Of a DNA stretch of 64,000 nucleotides, positions 50,300 through 58,647 are shown in pieces. How positions within the stretch are numbered: position 1 is the stretch's first letter; every line of letters starts with the position of its first letter. The DNA lies in NCBI GenBank assembly GCA_017303875.1, contig JAFLBP010000008.1, positions 124,001 through 188,000 on the forward strand. Direction: 5' to 3'. Below the pieces are notes generated by a model. That model ran no database searches and was not told the DNA's origin. It saw nothing but the letters and a program-made list of their open reading frames with translations. Made by a program: the position numbers and the translations under genes. The stretch is from Chitinophagales bacterium. Its GTDB lineage: Bacteria > Bacteroidota > Bacteroidia > Chitinophagales > Saprospiraceae.

Positions 50300-52522
50300 A
50301 TGTACCTATCAGAACTCAAACTTTGGAGTTTTCGAAAATTCGGCTCAAATAGTAATTTTGACCGAAATAAACCTGATTTTATCATATCTTTTCAAAAAGG
50401 TCTTAACCTGCTTGTTGGCGAAAATGATAGCGGTAAAACAGCTATTGTTGATGCAATCAAGTATGTTTTACTTACGAACAGTCGGGAATACATTCGTCTA
50501 GAAATAGATGATTTTTATAACTATCATCAAATTTCTAAAGATAAAAAACAAACACTAAGAATTGAGTGTCATTTTAAGTTTAATGCCGAAGATAATGATA
50601 GCAAGGCTAAAAACTTCTTAGACTGGGGGCACTTTAACGATAAAGGCGAGTTTGAACTGAGAATTTTTTTTGAAGCTGAGCAAAAAAATGGCAAGATAGA
50701 ACCTTACGATATTCGTGGGGGCATGGATAATGAAGGGGTGGTTTTAGATGCTCGTGCAAGGGAGCTATTACGAATTACCTACCTTAAACCATTGAGAGAT
50801 GCCAAAGAAGAACTAAAACCCAAGAAAGGCTCTCGGCTTTCTCAAGTTTTAGACAGTCATTCTACTTTTGCAGAAAAGGACAATCACTTTCTTACAAAAA
50901 CTGTAAAGATTGCGAACAAAGAAATTACTAATTTTTTCGAGGGAAATAAATCACATCATCATACATTGCTTGATGAAATCAAACAAATTTTGGGTTCAGA
51001 AAACACGCTGATGCCGGAAATAGAAGAAAAGTTTAATCCTTATTTGCATGATTCGGATAAAAAAGGAGATGAACTTGCCAATCGAATAAATGCCTACCTC
51101 TCAAATTTCTTCGGTATTGATACATCATCTCAATTTAAAATTTCGGAAACAAATTTAAGAGGGATTTTAGAACGACTCAGTTTGCATTTGGATAGAACAA
51201 ACGCAGGCTTAGGTTCTCATAATTTACTTTTTATTGCAGTTGAATTGTTACTTTTGGAAAAAGAAGATGATTTTACGGGCTTGCGTTTGGCATTAATAGA
51301 AGAAATTGAGGCTCATTTGCACCCGCAAGCTCAAATGCGTCTAGTCGAATATCTGCAAAAGGAATGCAGCAACAAAGGCGTACAAATGCTTTTGACCACA
51401 CACAGCCCCAATTTAGCCTCAAAAGTGAAGTTAGAAAACCTGATTATCTGCCGAGATAATTATGCCTATCCAATGGGCAGTGAGTATACGATGCTCGAAA
51501 AGGGCGATTACGCTTTCTTAGAGCGCTTTTTAGATGTAACCAAAGCCAATTTGTTTTTTGCCAAAGGTGTAATTTTGGTGGAAGGTGATGCCGAAAATTT
51601 ACTTTTACCTACCATTGCCAAAATTATTGATTGCGATTTGACGCAAAATGGGGTTTCTATTATAAATCTGGGTGGTTTGACTTTCAAATACTATGAAAGG
51701 ATATTTATTCAGAAAGATAAACCACAAGCAGAACAAATGAATACTCCTGTGGCAGTTGTTACAGATGTTGATACAAAAGTCTGGGAGTTTTATGATGATA
51801 CTGACAATGAAAAACATATTGAAGACTGCTATGAGTTGAGTCAAAGTGTTATTGACGATGTAATCGCTCAATATTCAGACGATTTTGAAAATTTGATATT
51901 TGATACAACGAAAAGTGTTTTTGAAAAATTTGAAGAGGGGGTTTTAGTCTATTTTCGGAGTTATCTAAAAGATGGAAAGAAAAGGCTTCCAAATGGATTT
52001 AAAAATTTTGTTAAATCCAAAATTATCAGACGTGAAATTACAGAAGCCGAACTATCCAATAATCAGAAACAAGTCAAAACATTAAAAGAACAACAACATT
52101 CCCCCGCCGAAAACGATAAAGTAAAAGGTTTTGTCAATACATATTGGACGCTAGAATATGAGTTGGCTTTAAGTAGTTTGAAAGAACAATTTTTTACAGC
52201 AACTCTCATGGCTAAGGATTACGATTATTTTGTACTTGTGGAATTAGAGACGTATGAGCAACGAGCTAAAACTCAAATTGCACAATGGGTTACTGAAAGC
52301 AAAACGCCTCAACAAATTGCATATCAAATTTATTGGGTAGAAATGATGGGCAAAGGAACAAATAAAACTTCCAAAGCCACCGTTGCCCATTTCTTTGCCG
52401 AAATCTTGGAAATAGAGATGAAAGAGGCTACTCAAAAAGCAGCACTTAAACAAGAAATCGAAACAGATGAATATCTCAAATACCTTGTAGATGCCATCAA
52501 ACACGCTACTTCAAAATCTTAA
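50300..52522 (+). CDS. OLD-family ATPase/TOPRIM nuclease, GajA-like
   Basis: 740 residues. The N-terminal ABC-type ATPase has Walker A GENDSGKT at 40-47 and the signature/Walker B part LALIEEIEAHLHPQAQMRLV with a downstream LLTTHSPNLASK loop. The C-terminal TOPRIM nuclease has GVILVEGDAENLLLP (Glu428) and TDVDTK (Asp489, Asp491). With the adjacent UvrD-like helicase this is the arrangement of class 2 OLD nucleases, which form the Gabija anti-phage system with GajB. It is longer than the typical GajA of about 580 residues; the extra part is a charged helical segment around 520-640 (KNFVKSKIIRREITEAELSN). Stop and next start are 4 bases apart. Strongly AT-rich relative to the backbone, indicating transfer. 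Confidence 0.85.
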   Translation: MYLSELKLWSFRKFGSNSNFDRNKPDFIISFQKGLNLLVGENDSGKTAIVDAIKYVLLTNSREYIRLEIDDFYNYHQISKDKKQTLRIECHFKFNAEDNDSKAKNFLDWGHFNDKGEFELRIFFEAEQKNGKIEPYDIRGGMDNEGVVLDARARELLRITYLKPLRDAKEELKPKKGSRLSQVLDSHSTFAEKDNHFLTKTVKIANKEITNFFEGNKSHHHTLLDEIKQILGSENTLMPEIEEKFNPYLHDSDKKGDELANRINAYLSNFFGIDTSSQFKISETNLRGILERLSLHLDRTNAGLGSHNLLFIAVELLLLEKEDDFTGLRLALIEEIEAHLHPQAQMRLVEYLQKECSNKGVQMLLTTHSPNLASKVKLENLIICRDNYAYPMGSEYTMLEKGDYAFLERFLDVTKANLFFAKGVILVEGDAENLLLPTIAKIIDCDLTQNGVSIINLGGLTFKYYERIFIQKDKPQAEQMNTPVAVVTDVDTKVWEFYDDTDNEKHIEDCYELSQSVIDDVIAQYSDDFENLIFDTTKSVFEKFEEGVLVYFRSYLKDGKKRLPNGFKNFVKSKIIRREITEAELSNNQKQVKTLKEQQHSPAENDKVKGFVNTYWTLEYELALSSLKEQFFTATLMAKDYDYFVLVELETYEQRAKTQIAQWVTESKTPQQIAYQIYWVEMMGKGTNKTSKATVAHFFAEILEIEMKEATQKAALKQEIETDEYLKYLVDAIKHATSKS

Positions 52523-52526
52523 TGTT

Positions 52527-54587
52527 ATGATTATCACAGATGACCATATCAATATCATTGAAAAAGAACTTTTGCCACATGGTTGTGATTTCAATGATGA
52601 AAGACGAGCATTTATCAAATGTATGGAAACAAGAGATGTCAATGCCTGTGCAGGAAGTGGCAAAACAACCGCCCTTATCGCCAAATTGGTGATTTTGGAT
52701 AGATTTTTTATGCCTTTACCACAGAACAAGGGTATTTGTGTTCTTACTCATACCAACGTAGCGATAGATGAAATCAAAGAAAAATTAGGGGCAAATGCCA
52801 AATTATTGAACTATCCTAACTTTTTTGGTACAATTCAGGCGTTTGTAGATAAGTTTTTGGCGGTGCCTATGTATGTGAAAAGCTTTCAAAAAAGACCTGC
52901 ACGTATTGATAATGATTGGTATGATGATTCACTTGATCGTATAGGAAATTACTTATTAAATGATGTAAATACAGAGCATTGGCAAAGCGCAAAAGGTTGG
53001 CTGAAAAATCAAAGAGACCCCATCACATTATTATGCAAAATCAGGTTTTCATTACGGAATGACGACATAAACAATCTTCAATTGCTTAAAAATTTTAATG
53101 GTGAAAACTTATTTCAGTCAAAAAGCACTGCTTATAATGATTTTTATACAATAAAATACAATACTCTTTTTAAAGATAGAGGTGTACTATGTTTTGATGA
53201 TGCCTACACCTTAGCCAACCTTTACATAAAGGATTACGAAACCCAACTCAAAAACTTATTTGCTAACCGTTTTCAATTCGTTTTTATAGATGAAATGCAA
53301 GACAGTTACAAACACCAAATAGATATTTTTGATAAAATATTTGACAAACAACGCATTATTTATCAATGTATTGGCGACCCCAATCAAGCTATTTTCAATT
53401 CTGTAAGTGAGGTTTGTCCTTGGCAACCTAATAATCCCTTGCCTATTTCAGATAGCCAACGTTTTTCTACAAAAATTGCTAATGCTATTCAAAATATTAG
53501 ACTTGATAATTCTTTGCCATTAACAGGAAATAGTATCAGGCAAGTCCCAAAAGAGGACGGAACAAGTGAAGAAATTAAACCTTATATCATTTTTTTTGAG
53601 GATAGTCAAATCAAAGAGGTTATAATCAAATTCAAAGATTTAATCATTGAACACAAACTACATATCCCTGAAATCACAGGACAAAATCCTGAAAAAATTA
53701 AGTTTAAAGCAATAGGTTGGGTTGGGCAGGATAAAGATGAAGAAACATCAACCGGGCAAATAAAGCACGTTCTTAAACATTATTTTAAAGAAAATATCTA
53801 CAAAAAGGAAAGTAAGACCAAAGAAACCTGTGATAATTTAGCAGACTATCTCCTCAAACAAGCGTTGCCCAAGAATGAAAATGGGGAAGAGCAGCCTAAT
53901 GCTTCAAAGTTATATAAAGATGCTATAACGAATGCTTTTTTAAAGGTTCTGCGTACTGTTGGAAAAAAACAAGAAGATGAAAAACATTACAATTCCACTA
54001 CTTTTTGGCAAAAAGTATATTCAGATAGAGTGTTTACGGATAAACTGCTATCTAAGATTATTTCGTGGACTAAAAATATTCTTCAAGGTGTTGATGTCAT
54101 AGAGGAGATCAAAGTCTTTATTTGCAATGACTTAAAAGATTTCTTTAATTACAGTTGCAGCACCGAACTAAATACTTTTATTAGTAATTCCCAAAAAATG
54201 CAAGGTGTTAATAACCAAAAGCCTAAAAACTATTTGGAATATGAAAGTGACAATTTCAAATTCAAAATAGATATTGCTACTATTCACAGTGTAAAAGGTG
54301 AAACACATACAGGAACCTTGTATTTGGAAACTTTTAAAGACAAGTACGAAACTCAAAAGGGTGTTTTTAAGGATTGTCTAGCAAAAAAAGAAAATCGAAG
54401 TAGCAGTTTTGGGGTACAGTTAAAGGAAACCCTTAAAATGGCCTATGTAGGTATGTCTCGTCCTACGCACCTTCTTTGTATTGCTATTCACAAAAGTAGT
54501 TTGGCAAACTTCGAGAGAGATAAACAAGAGTTAGAAGAAGCAGGCTGGCAAGTAATTGAATTGATAGGTATGCAATCTTCTAACTGA
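52527..54587 (+). CDS. UvrD/Rep-like helicase, GajB-like
   Basis: 686 residues from the ATG at 52527. SF1A helicase motifs: Q-like N-terminus, Walker A CAGSGKTT at 41-48, motif Ia VLTHTNVAIDEI, motif II FIDEMQDSY with Asp255 and Glu256, motif III GDPNQAIF at 283-290, motif V HSVKGETH at 587-594 and motif VI AYVGMSRPTHLL near 639-650. Motif IV and the 2B domain are less clear because a long charged insertion occupies about 370-560. In Gabija the helicase partner senses nucleotides or DNA ends and activates the nuclease. Directly behind the OLD-type nuclease, so the pair forms one operon. GajB is usually about 500 residues; this one is larger. Confidence 0.85.
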   Translation: MIITDDHINIIEKELLPHGCDFNDERRAFIKCMETRDVNACAGSGKTTALIAKLVILDRFFMPLPQNKGICVLTHTNVAIDEIKEKLGANAKLLNYPNFFGTIQAFVDKFLAVPMYVKSFQKRPARIDNDWYDDSLDRIGNYLLNDVNTEHWQSAKGWLKNQRDPITLLCKIRFSLRNDDINNLQLLKNFNGENLFQSKSTAYNDFYTIKYNTLFKDRGVLCFDDAYTLANLYIKDYETQLKNLFANRFQFVFIDEMQDSYKHQIDIFDKIFDKQRIIYQCIGDPNQAIFNSVSEVCPWQPNNPLPISDSQRFSTKIANAIQNIRLDNSLPLTGNSIRQVPKEDGTSEEIKPYIIFFEDSQIKEVIIKFKDLIIEHKLHIPEITGQNPEKIKFKAIGWVGQDKDEETSTGQIKHVLKHYFKENIYKKESKTKETCDNLADYLLKQALPKNENGEEQPNASKLYKDAITNAFLKVLRTVGKKQEDEKHYNSTTFWQKVYSDRVFTDKLLSKIISWTKNILQGVDVIEEIKVFICNDLKDFFNYSCSTELNTFISNSQKMQGVNNQKPKNYLEYESDNFKFKIDIATIHSVKGETHTGTLYLETFKDKYETQKGVFKDCLAKKENRSSSFGVQLKETLKMAYVGMSRPTHLLCIAIHKSSLANFERDKQELEEAGWQVIELIGMQSSN

Positions 54588-54614
54588 AAGCATAAAAACA
54601 AGCATAACTGTACA

Positions 54615-54662
54615 ATGAAACTCACCAATGCCCCATTAAAAAAGGCATCTGCCGAATTATAA
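54615..54662 (+). pseudogene. HsdR-like N-terminal remnant, copy 1
   Basis: Reads MKLTNAPLKKASAEL then a stop. It is a degraded version of the fragment at 55677 (MKFTEAPLEKAFTEL), which matches the usual start of type I restriction subunits of this class (MKFTEA.LE.A..EL). About 80% identical DNA over 45 bases. It precedes rhuM directly. Confidence 0.5.
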
Positions 54663-54690
54663 AAGCCGTCAACATAAACCACCACCAATT

Positions 54691-55680
54691 ATGAACAGCG
54701 AAATCATCATCTATCAAAACGCAGAAGGCAACATTCAGGTTGACGTTCGCTTAGCTGAGGAGACCGTTTGGTTGACGCAGGAGCAAATGGCTGCTTTGTT
54801 TGGCAAGGCAAAATCTACCATTAACGAGCATATTAAGAACATTTATGAGGAGAACGAGTTGGAAGAATCAGCTACAATGAAGAAATTCGGAATTTCCGAA
54901 TTTCAGCAAAAAGCTCCTTTTTACTACAACCTCGACGTCATTATTTCGGTGGGCTACCGCGTAAAATCACCTCAGGGCACACAGTTTCGGATATGGGCTA
55001 CCCAAAGGCTTAAAGAATACATCATCAAAGGATTCGCTTTGAATGATGACCGATTTAAGACGGGCAATTCCATGAACTATTTCAACGAGTTGCAAGAGCG
55101 CATTCGGGAAATTCGCTTATCTGAACGCTTTTTTTATCAAAAAATCAAGGATATTTACACCACCAGCATTGATTACGACCCCAAAGACGAAAAGACCATC
55201 GCGTTTTTTAAAGTAGTGCAAAACAAACTTTTGTGGGCCATCAGCCATCAAACGGCGGCCGAGTTGGTGTATCGAAGGGCCGATGCGCAGCTACCCTTGA
55301 TGGGCATGCAGTCTTACGACAAAAAAGGAACCCTTCCCATTAAAAAATCGGAGGTCAGCATCGCCAAAAACTACCTGAACGAAGATGAAATCAAGCTGCT
55401 TGGGTTATTGGTGGAGCAATACCTTGCCTTTGCCGAGACGATGGCGCAACAGCGTACTCCCATGTACATGAAAGACTGGATTCAGCGCTTGGACGCCATC
55501 CTGCAACTCAACGGCAGAGAATTACTGACCCACGCCGGAAAAATCAGCCATGAGATGGCTTTGAAAAAGTCAGAGGAGGAATTTGAAAAATTTCAACTTG
55601 CCCAACGCGCCATAGAAAAAGAGCAAAGTTTTAAAGAATTGGAAGCAGACATTAAAAAGCTGCAAAAGCCCAAGCCATGA
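54691..55680 (+). CDS. RhuM-family protein
   Basis: 329 residues, full length for the RhuM family (PF13310). N-terminal winged-helix-like domain (WLTQEQMAALFGKAKSTINE) and the typical core FYYNLDVIISVGYRVKSPQG and FRIWATQRLKEYIIKGFALN; a C-terminal helical half with LLGLLVEQYLAFAETMAQQR and a coiled coil at the end (EEEFEKFQLAQRAIEKEQSF). RhuM proteins are common passengers inside type I restriction operons and defence islands; their activity is not settled. Its TGA overlaps the ATG of the HsdR-like fragment at 55677, exactly as rhuM overlaps hsdR in intact operons. GC content is between that of the Gabija genes and the backbone. Confidence 0.88.
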   Translation: MNSEIIIYQNAEGNIQVDVRLAEETVWLTQEQMAALFGKAKSTINEHIKNIYEENELEESATMKKFGISEFQQKAPFYYNLDVIISVGYRVKSPQGTQFRIWATQRLKEYIIKGFALNDDRFKTGNSMNYFNELQERIREIRLSERFFYQKIKDIYTTSIDYDPKDEKTIAFFKVVQNKLLWAISHQTAAELVYRRADAQLPLMGMQSYDKKGTLPIKKSEVSIAKNYLNEDEIKLLGLLVEQYLAFAETMAQQRTPMYMKDWIQRLDAILQLNGRELLTHAGKISHEMALKKSEEEFEKFQLAQRAIEKEQSFKELEADIKKLQKPKP

Positions 55681-55781
55681 AATTCACCGAAGCACCATTA
55701 GAAAAGGCATTTACCGAGTTGCCAGGGCAGGCAGGTTTCCTCCACCACATTTCCCCAAAATCCCCTATCTTTGCCCGCTAA
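55677..55781 (+). pseudogene. HsdR-like N-terminal remnant, copy 2
   Basis: Starts ATGA-overlapped with rhuM and reads MKFTEAPLEKAFTEL, the start of a type I restriction motor subunit. After residue 15 the similarity stops (PGQAGFLHHISPKSP) and the frame ends at 55781, inside the recR promoter region. A whole HsdR would be about 800-1000 residues, so nearly all of the gene is missing. Confidence 0.6.
55766..55773 (+). promoter_or_regulatory. -7 element of the truncated recR
   Basis: TATCTTTG, perfect consensus, 22 bases before the recR ATG at 55796. The promoter outlived the gene. Confidence 0.55.
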
Positions 55782-55795
55782 TTTTCACTTGTGCC

Positions 55796-55900
55796 ATGCC
55801 CTTCTCCTCTAAACTTATAGAGCAATCGGTTAATGCATTTGCTTCCCTGCCCGGCATCGGCCGCAAAACGGCCCTGCGCCATTACCCTACCGGCCGCTGA
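55796..55900 (+). pseudogene. recR: Truncated recR (N-terminal 28 codons)
   Basis: Reads MPFSSKLIEQSVNAFASLPG and then IGRKTALR, the start of the recombination mediator RecR including the LPGIGRKTA helix-hairpin-helix motif. After that the frame reads HYPTGR and stops. The remaining 170 or so residues (zinc finger and Toprim domains) are absent. recR is normally a single-copy conserved gene, so either another copy exists elsewhere or the locus is rearranged or misassembled. Confidence 0.75.
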
Positions 55901-55976
55901 GTATACGGCACTGAAGAAATTTCTGTCGGATATCCGCAAGGCCGATGGTGCGCAATTGGTGTTGGTACGGCAGTAG
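55875..55976 (+). pseudogene. C-terminal fragment of a second, unrelated gene
   Basis: In the frame of 55890 the sequence reads ITLPAAEYTALKKFLSDIRK then ADGAQLVLVRQ and stops at 55974-55976. It looks like the natural C-terminus of a larger protein; endings of this kind are common in DUF3857/transglutaminase-type proteins. It joins the recR 5' end near 55878 with no intervening sequence. Confidence 0.45.
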
Positions 55977-56079
55977 GGGGGCGGGGTAAAAGATTTACGG
56001 GCAACCAACCATTTTAAAAACGCGGGCGTCCTTAATGCCTGAACGAACCTGTTTTTATCTTTCAACCTTTGTCCAGACC

Positions 56080-58506
56080 ATGTATTACCCTTCTTTGCGG
56101 CCTGCGCTTTTTGTGCTGTCTTTGTTATTGAGCGGGAGCGCCCTGGCGCAGCAGCGTTTTACCCTGAGCGGAACCATTACCGACCGCAGCAGCGGCGAGG
56201 CGCTGATTGGCGCTACAGTGCAGGAATTATACTCCAAAAAAGGCGTATCGGCCAATACGTACGGATTTTACAGCCTGACCATTCCGGCGGCCGACAGCAT
56301 TTTGCTTTCAGTGAGTTATGTAGGCTACAAGCCGTTGTTGTTAAAAACTGCCTTGCAGGCTAATCAACGCCTTGATTTATCACTCGAATTAGCCTCGGTG
56401 CTGAAAGAAGTGGAAATTGTAGGGCAGCGCTACGAGCGCATTGAAGAGCGCGCGCAAATGAGCCGCATTGATATTCCGATTGAACAGATCAAAAACGTGC
56501 CGGCTTTGCTGGGCGAAAAAGATGTGTTGCGCGCCTTGCAGTTGTTGCCTGGCGTGTCGGGTGGCGGCGAAGGGCAGAGCGGCATTTACGTGCGCGGCGG
56601 TGGCCCCGATCAGAACCTTATTCTGTTGGATGGCGTGCCGGTGTACAACGCTTCCCATTTATTTGGTTTTTTCTCCGTGTTCAATGCCGATGCAATTAAA
56701 GACGTGTCGCTGATCAAGGGCGGCTTTCCGGCGCGTTACGGCGGGCGTTTGTCGTCGGTTATTGAAATCAATATGAAAGAGGGCAATGAAAATGAATTCC
56801 ACGGCGAAGGCAGTATTGGCATTGTGGCTTCCAAACTGACGCTGGAAGGGCCGATCAAAAAAGGACGCTCGTCTTTTATTGTTTCGGGACGGAGAACCTA
56901 TATTGATTTATTGGCGCGGCCCATCATCAAGTCTGCTTTTCGCTCCGATGGCGGAGAAGGCGTTGCGGGTTATTTCTTTGATGATGTAAATGCCAAGGTG
57001 AATTATCGTTTGTCGAATAAAGACCGCCTGTACCTGAGTTTTTATGGCGGTAATGACGATTTTTACCTGCGATTTACGGAAAAATCTGGTTCAGCGAATA
57101 GTGTGAACCGTTATGAAGATAAATTTTCCAATGGCTTGGGTTGGGGCAACCGAACGGCGGCCCTGCGCTGGAACCACGTTTTTTCACCCAAATTATTTGC
57201 CAACACCACCGCTACGTTTAGTCGGTATAAATTTGAGACCGACTTTGCGTATACGTCGCGTTATTTTGAAAACAACGTCCAGACCGAAAGTGAAGATTTT
57301 GTGCTGAACTACCTTTCCGGTATCCGCGACTGGGCGGTGAAAATGGATTTTGATTATGTGCCCGATCCGGCGCATTATGTGCGTTTTGGCGCCAATGTGA
57401 TTTACCACACCTTTCAACCGGGACAATTTCGCTCGCGGATAGAGAGTATTTCCCCGAATGATTCTTCAAAAATCAATACCAATTTTATTGAGCCGAATGT
57501 ATTTGCCACCGAGTTTGCGGCATACGCCGAAGACGACTGGAAAGTAACGGATCGTTTGCGGGTAAATGCCGGCCTGCATTTTTCGGGTTTTGCGCAGAAA
57601 GGTCAGCCCTACTTTTCGCTGCAACCGCGCTTGAATGCCCGTTATTTGTTTGCCGGAAACTGGTCTTTGAAGGCTGGTTTCAGTACCATGCAGCAGTATA
57701 TTCACCTGCTGACCAACGAGACCATCGGGCTGCCGACGGATCTGTGGCTGCCCTCTACCGATAAGATTAAACCACAACGTTCCTGGCAGGTGGCATTGGG
57801 CGCGGCAAAGACCTTTAACAAGGAATACGAGTGCAGTATTGAGCTGTTTTACAAGGAAATGGATAATGTGATTGCCTTTAATGAGGGGGCCAGTGCTTTT
57901 GAGTTTCAGAACTGGGAGGATCGCGTTTCGCAGGGCTTGGGCACGGCCTACGGCGCAGAATTTTTTATTCAGAAGAAAAAAGGAAAATTCACGGGCTGGG
58001 TAGGGTACACCCTTTCCTGGGCCTGGCGGCAGTTTGATAACATCAATTTCGGCGAACGCTACCCGTATAAATATGACCGCCGGCATGATTTTGAAATTAC
58101 AGGCGCTTATAAGTTCAACAAGCGGGTGTCGCTGGCAGCGACCTGGGTATATGCCACGGGCAACGCCGTTACTTTTGCCAATTCGCGGTATATCGGGCCG
58201 CAGCCCTACGACAGTTTTGCGCCATTTTTATATGAGCAGGAGCATACGCCCGAGCGTAATAATTTTCGGATGCCCGCTTACCACCGACTGGATTTTGGAA
58301 TTGATTTTACCAAACAAAAACGCCGTTACAGCCGTACCTGGTCGTTTGGGGCGTATAACGGATACAGCCGGGCCAATCCCTTCTTTTTATTCCGCGATTC
58401 CAATGTTTCCTTCAATCCCGATGGCACGACGACCCGCACAGAAGTGCTTAAAAAGGCCGCACTTTTCCCCATTGTGCCTTATTTCAATTGGAGTTTTAAA
58501 TTTTAA
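56080..58506 (+). CDS. TonB-dependent receptor with carboxypeptidase-like domain
   Basis: 808 residues from the ATG at 56080, which starts the signal peptide (cleavage near SALAQ). Carboxypeptidase-regulatory-like domain at about 27-110 (FTLSGTITDRSSGEALIGAT), plug at about 120-230 (VLRALQLLPGVSGGGEGQSG then IYVRGGGPDQNLILLDGVPV), then a 22-strand barrel ending in ...NWSFKF. No STN domain, unlike the receptor at 7889. It is followed 141 bases later by a DUF4249 lipoprotein, a pairing common in Bacteroidota. Together they probably import an unknown ligand, with the lipoprotein as surface cap in place of SusD. Confidence 0.9.
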   Translation: MYYPSLRPALFVLSLLLSGSALAQQRFTLSGTITDRSSGEALIGATVQELYSKKGVSANTYGFYSLTIPAADSILLSVSYVGYKPLLLKTALQANQRLDLSLELASVLKEVEIVGQRYERIEERAQMSRIDIPIEQIKNVPALLGEKDVLRALQLLPGVSGGGEGQSGIYVRGGGPDQNLILLDGVPVYNASHLFGFFSVFNADAIKDVSLIKGGFPARYGGRLSSVIEINMKEGNENEFHGEGSIGIVASKLTLEGPIKKGRSSFIVSGRRTYIDLLARPIIKSAFRSDGGEGVAGYFFDDVNAKVNYRLSNKDRLYLSFYGGNDDFYLRFTEKSGSANSVNRYEDKFSNGLGWGNRTAALRWNHVFSPKLFANTTATFSRYKFETDFAYTSRYFENNVQTESEDFVLNYLSGIRDWAVKMDFDYVPDPAHYVRFGANVIYHTFQPGQFRSRIESISPNDSSKINTNFIEPNVFATEFAAYAEDDWKVTDRLRVNAGLHFSGFAQKGQPYFSLQPRLNARYLFAGNWSLKAGFSTMQQYIHLLTNETIGLPTDLWLPSTDKIKPQRSWQVALGAAKTFNKEYECSIELFYKEMDNVIAFNEGASAFEFQNWEDRVSQGLGTAYGAEFFIQKKKGKFTGWVGYTLSWAWRQFDNINFGERYPYKYDRRHDFEITGAYKFNKRVSLAATWVYATGNAVTFANSRYIGPQPYDSFAPFLYEQEHTPERNNFRMPAYHRLDFGIDFTKQKRRYSRTWSFGAYNGYSRANPFFLFRDSNVSFNPDGTTTRTEVLKKAALFPIVPYFNWSFKF

Positions 58507-58647
58507 CCCCCACTAAAACACCAAAATACTATAGCCACCACGAAGTGGTTGTGAAAACCATATTGTTGCAATCCTTTGGAAATCAGGATAAAAGAATCCA
58601 TCAATCTTCAAATCCACCCAAATCTTGATATAAAACACTTAAAAAAA

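Noticed and set aside
55778..56065. 95-codon minus-strand frame in the recR scar
   Set aside because: It covers the plus-strand recR fragment and has no family likeness; the plus strand explains the sequence.
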